Part shown: piece by piece, positions 63,187 through 64,000 of the stretch | Numbering within the stretch: position 1 is the stretch's first letter | Layout of the letters: each line of letters starts with the position of its first letter | DNA from: Pseudomonas sp. AOB-7 | GTDB taxonomy: Bacteria > Pseudomonadota > Gammaproteobacteria > Pseudomonadales > Pseudomonadaceae | Assembly (NCBI RefSeq): GCF_003696305.1 | Contig: NZ_RFFK01000005.1 | Location: 1-64,000, forward strand | Direction: 5' to 3' | Length of the DNA stretch: 64,000 nucleotides | The notes under the pieces: generated by a model | What the model was told of the DNA's origin: nothing | The model's input: only the letters and a program-made list of their open reading frames with translations | Database searches by the model: none | Program-made: the position numbers and the translations under genes

Positions 63187-63684
63187 ATGCTTTCTCAGGC
63201 GCAAACGATAAGAATTATCAGTCTATTGATGTTTTTTGGCCTGTTCTCGGGCCTCGCAGGATGCTCCACCTGGATGACAGGTGGTTTCAAGGACCCGGAC
63301 GTCCAGCTCATCAAAGTTGATGTAATCAAGGCCAGGCTGCTCGAACAGGAGTTCCGCCTGCGTTTTCGCATCGACAATCCCAACGGCGTCAGCCTGCCGG
63401 TGCGCGGCCTCGACTACGCCGTGCACCTCAACGAGATGAAACTCGCCGAGGGCTATTCCAACGAGTGGTTCACCGTGCCCGCGCACGGCCACCACACCTT
63501 CGAGGTGCCGGTGCGCACCAACCTCTGGCGCCACGTGCGGCAGATCGTGAAGATGCTGGAGAAACCCGACGAGCCGATCCGCTATCGCCTGCAGGGCGAA
63601 GTGAAAACCGGCATGTTGTTCGGACGCAGCGTGCACATGTCGCGCAATGGCGAGATAATTCCCGGCGATTTCATCCCGGAGTAA
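63187..63684 (+). CDS. LEA14-like (WHy domain) lipoprotein
   Basis: A 165-residue lipoprotein with lipobox LAGC (Cys26) and a following type 2 LEA/WHy domain. The strands [32 protein letters not shown] and [18 protein letters not shown] are typical of this immunoglobulin-like fold. Family members are linked to desiccation or envelope stress. ATG 63187 follows a G-rich leader; an in-frame start 20 codons upstream overlaps that leader. It precedes a SEC-C gene by 5 bases. Confidence 0.85.
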   Translation: MLSQAQTIRIISLLMFFGLFSGLAGCSTWMTGGFKDPDVQLIKVDVIKARLLEQEFRLRFRIDNPNGVSLPVRGLDYAVHLNEMKLAEGYSNEWFTVPAHGHHTFEVPVRTNLWRHVRQIVKMLEKPDEPIRYRLQGEVKTGMLFGRSVHMSRNGEIIPGDFIPE

Positions 63685-63689
63685 CCGCC

Positions 63690-63887
63690 ATGAGCAACCA
63701 ACCCCACGTCCACGGCCCCGACTGCAACCACGATCACGACCATCATCACGATCATGACCACGTCCACGGCCCGCATTGCAACCACGGCCATCAGGAGCCG
63801 GTGCGCAACGCGCTGAAGGACGTCGGCCGCAACGACCCTTGCCCCTGCGGCAGCCAGAAGAAGTTCAAGAAATGCCACGGCGCCTGA
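63690..63887 (+). CDS. His-rich SEC-C mini-protein
   Basis: A 65-residue protein. The first half is a metal-binding stretch dominated by His and Asp ([20 protein letters not shown]) with Cys12 and Cys30. The second half is a SEC-C zinc motif, [14 protein letters not shown]. It probably binds zinc or nickel; whether it works as a chaperone or a store is unknown. It lies 5 bases after the LEA14-like gene and 7 bases before the partial DUF2489 gene. Confidence 0.85.
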   Translation: MSNQPHVHGPDCNHDHDHHHDHDHVHGPHCNHGHQEPVRNALKDVGRNDPCPCGSQKKFKKCHGA

Positions 63888-63894
63888 AGCCCCG

Positions 63895-64000
63895 ATGAAT
63901 GCGCCGACCCTCGCCCTGCTGCTCGCCGGTCTGCTGCTGATCGCGGCTTTGGCCGCCTATGCCTGGCATCTCTGGCGCCGCGTCTGGGCGCAGCAACGCA
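63895..64000 (+). CDS. DUF2489-like membrane protein (partial)
   Basis: The frame opens at ATG 63895 and runs off the window. The 35 visible residues form one N-terminal transmembrane helix (TLALLLAGLLLIAALAAYAW) followed by a basic segment (HLWRRVWAQQR). This is the usual start of DUF2489 proteins, which are encoded at this place in Pseudomonas. The identification rests on little sequence. Confidence 0.55.
   Translation, partial: MNAPTLALLLAGLLLIAALAAYAWHLWRRVWAQQR

Overview
The window is chromosomal DNA from a GC-rich gammaproteobacterium, almost certainly a Pseudomonas. The evidence is the intact algU-mucA-mucB-mucC-mucD block beside nadB, the tctDE/opdH-tctCBA tricarboxylate locus, a six-gene Sha/Mrp antiporter with fused A+B subunits, and many Pseudomonas-type small lipoproteins. 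Gene order over 8-31 kb and over 37-64 kb resembles what I know of two separate stretches of the P. aeruginosa chromosome, so this is mostly conserved backbone and not a mobile island. Base composition is even, apart from short AT-rich intergenic patches near 7.0, 43.1 and 50.6-51.1 kb.

Layout: 0-8 kb holds small metabolic, stress and regulatory genes: an M14 carboxypeptidase, a Sel1 lipoprotein, VOC and GST enzymes divergent from a WYL regulator, an NTF2/DUF899/YCII cluster, and a LysR regulator. From 8 to 18.4 kb, on the minus strand, come pdxJ, recO, era, rnc, a DUF4845 protein, lepB, lepA, mucD, mucC, mucB, mucA and algU. These cover envelope-stress signalling, protein export and RNA processing. 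algU has two good AlgU-type promoters. From 18.7 to 23.8 kb are nadB, ygfX/sdhE, ygfZ, an HDOD protein and a solute-binding protein. From 23.8 to 32.4 kb lies the tricarboxylate system: TctE/TctD on one side, OpdH porin, TctC, TctB, TctA and an overlapping AbrB-type membrane protein on the other. A repeat island of about 0.9 kb separates the two halves.

From 32.4 to 37.2 kb are an RluA-type pseudouridine synthase, a lipoprotein, a GAPDH and a large FAD protein. A tandem hairpin array lies upstream of the GAPDH gene. From 37.3 to 43 kb is the Sha/Mrp antiporter. From 43.3 to 47.7 kb come a glycine-zipper lipoprotein and a CdaR-regulated permease plus glycerate kinase. From 47.8 to 50.4 kb are a ProQ-family RNA chaperone and a soluble PAS-rich chemoreceptor. 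From 51.3 to 64 kb are pdxH, three OmpA-like lipoproteins, a serine esterase, Gly-rich and collagen-like secreted proteins, dinG and small SEC-C proteins.

I see no prophage, CRISPR array, toxin-antitoxin pair, transposase or recognisable defence system. The least explained structure is in the non-coding DNA. The 25.99-26.92 kb island has 22-bp perfect inverted repeats and is bracketed by identical 25-bp hairpin motifs. A related three-unit tandem array at 34.18-34.39 kb conserves its hairpin loop, while stem bases change in a compensatory way. Perfect AAnAAnAA Hfq/Crc-type motifs sit directly upstream of the ribosome binding sites of opdH and of the gluconate/glycerate permease gene. This suggests that both carbon-uptake loci are under catabolite repression.
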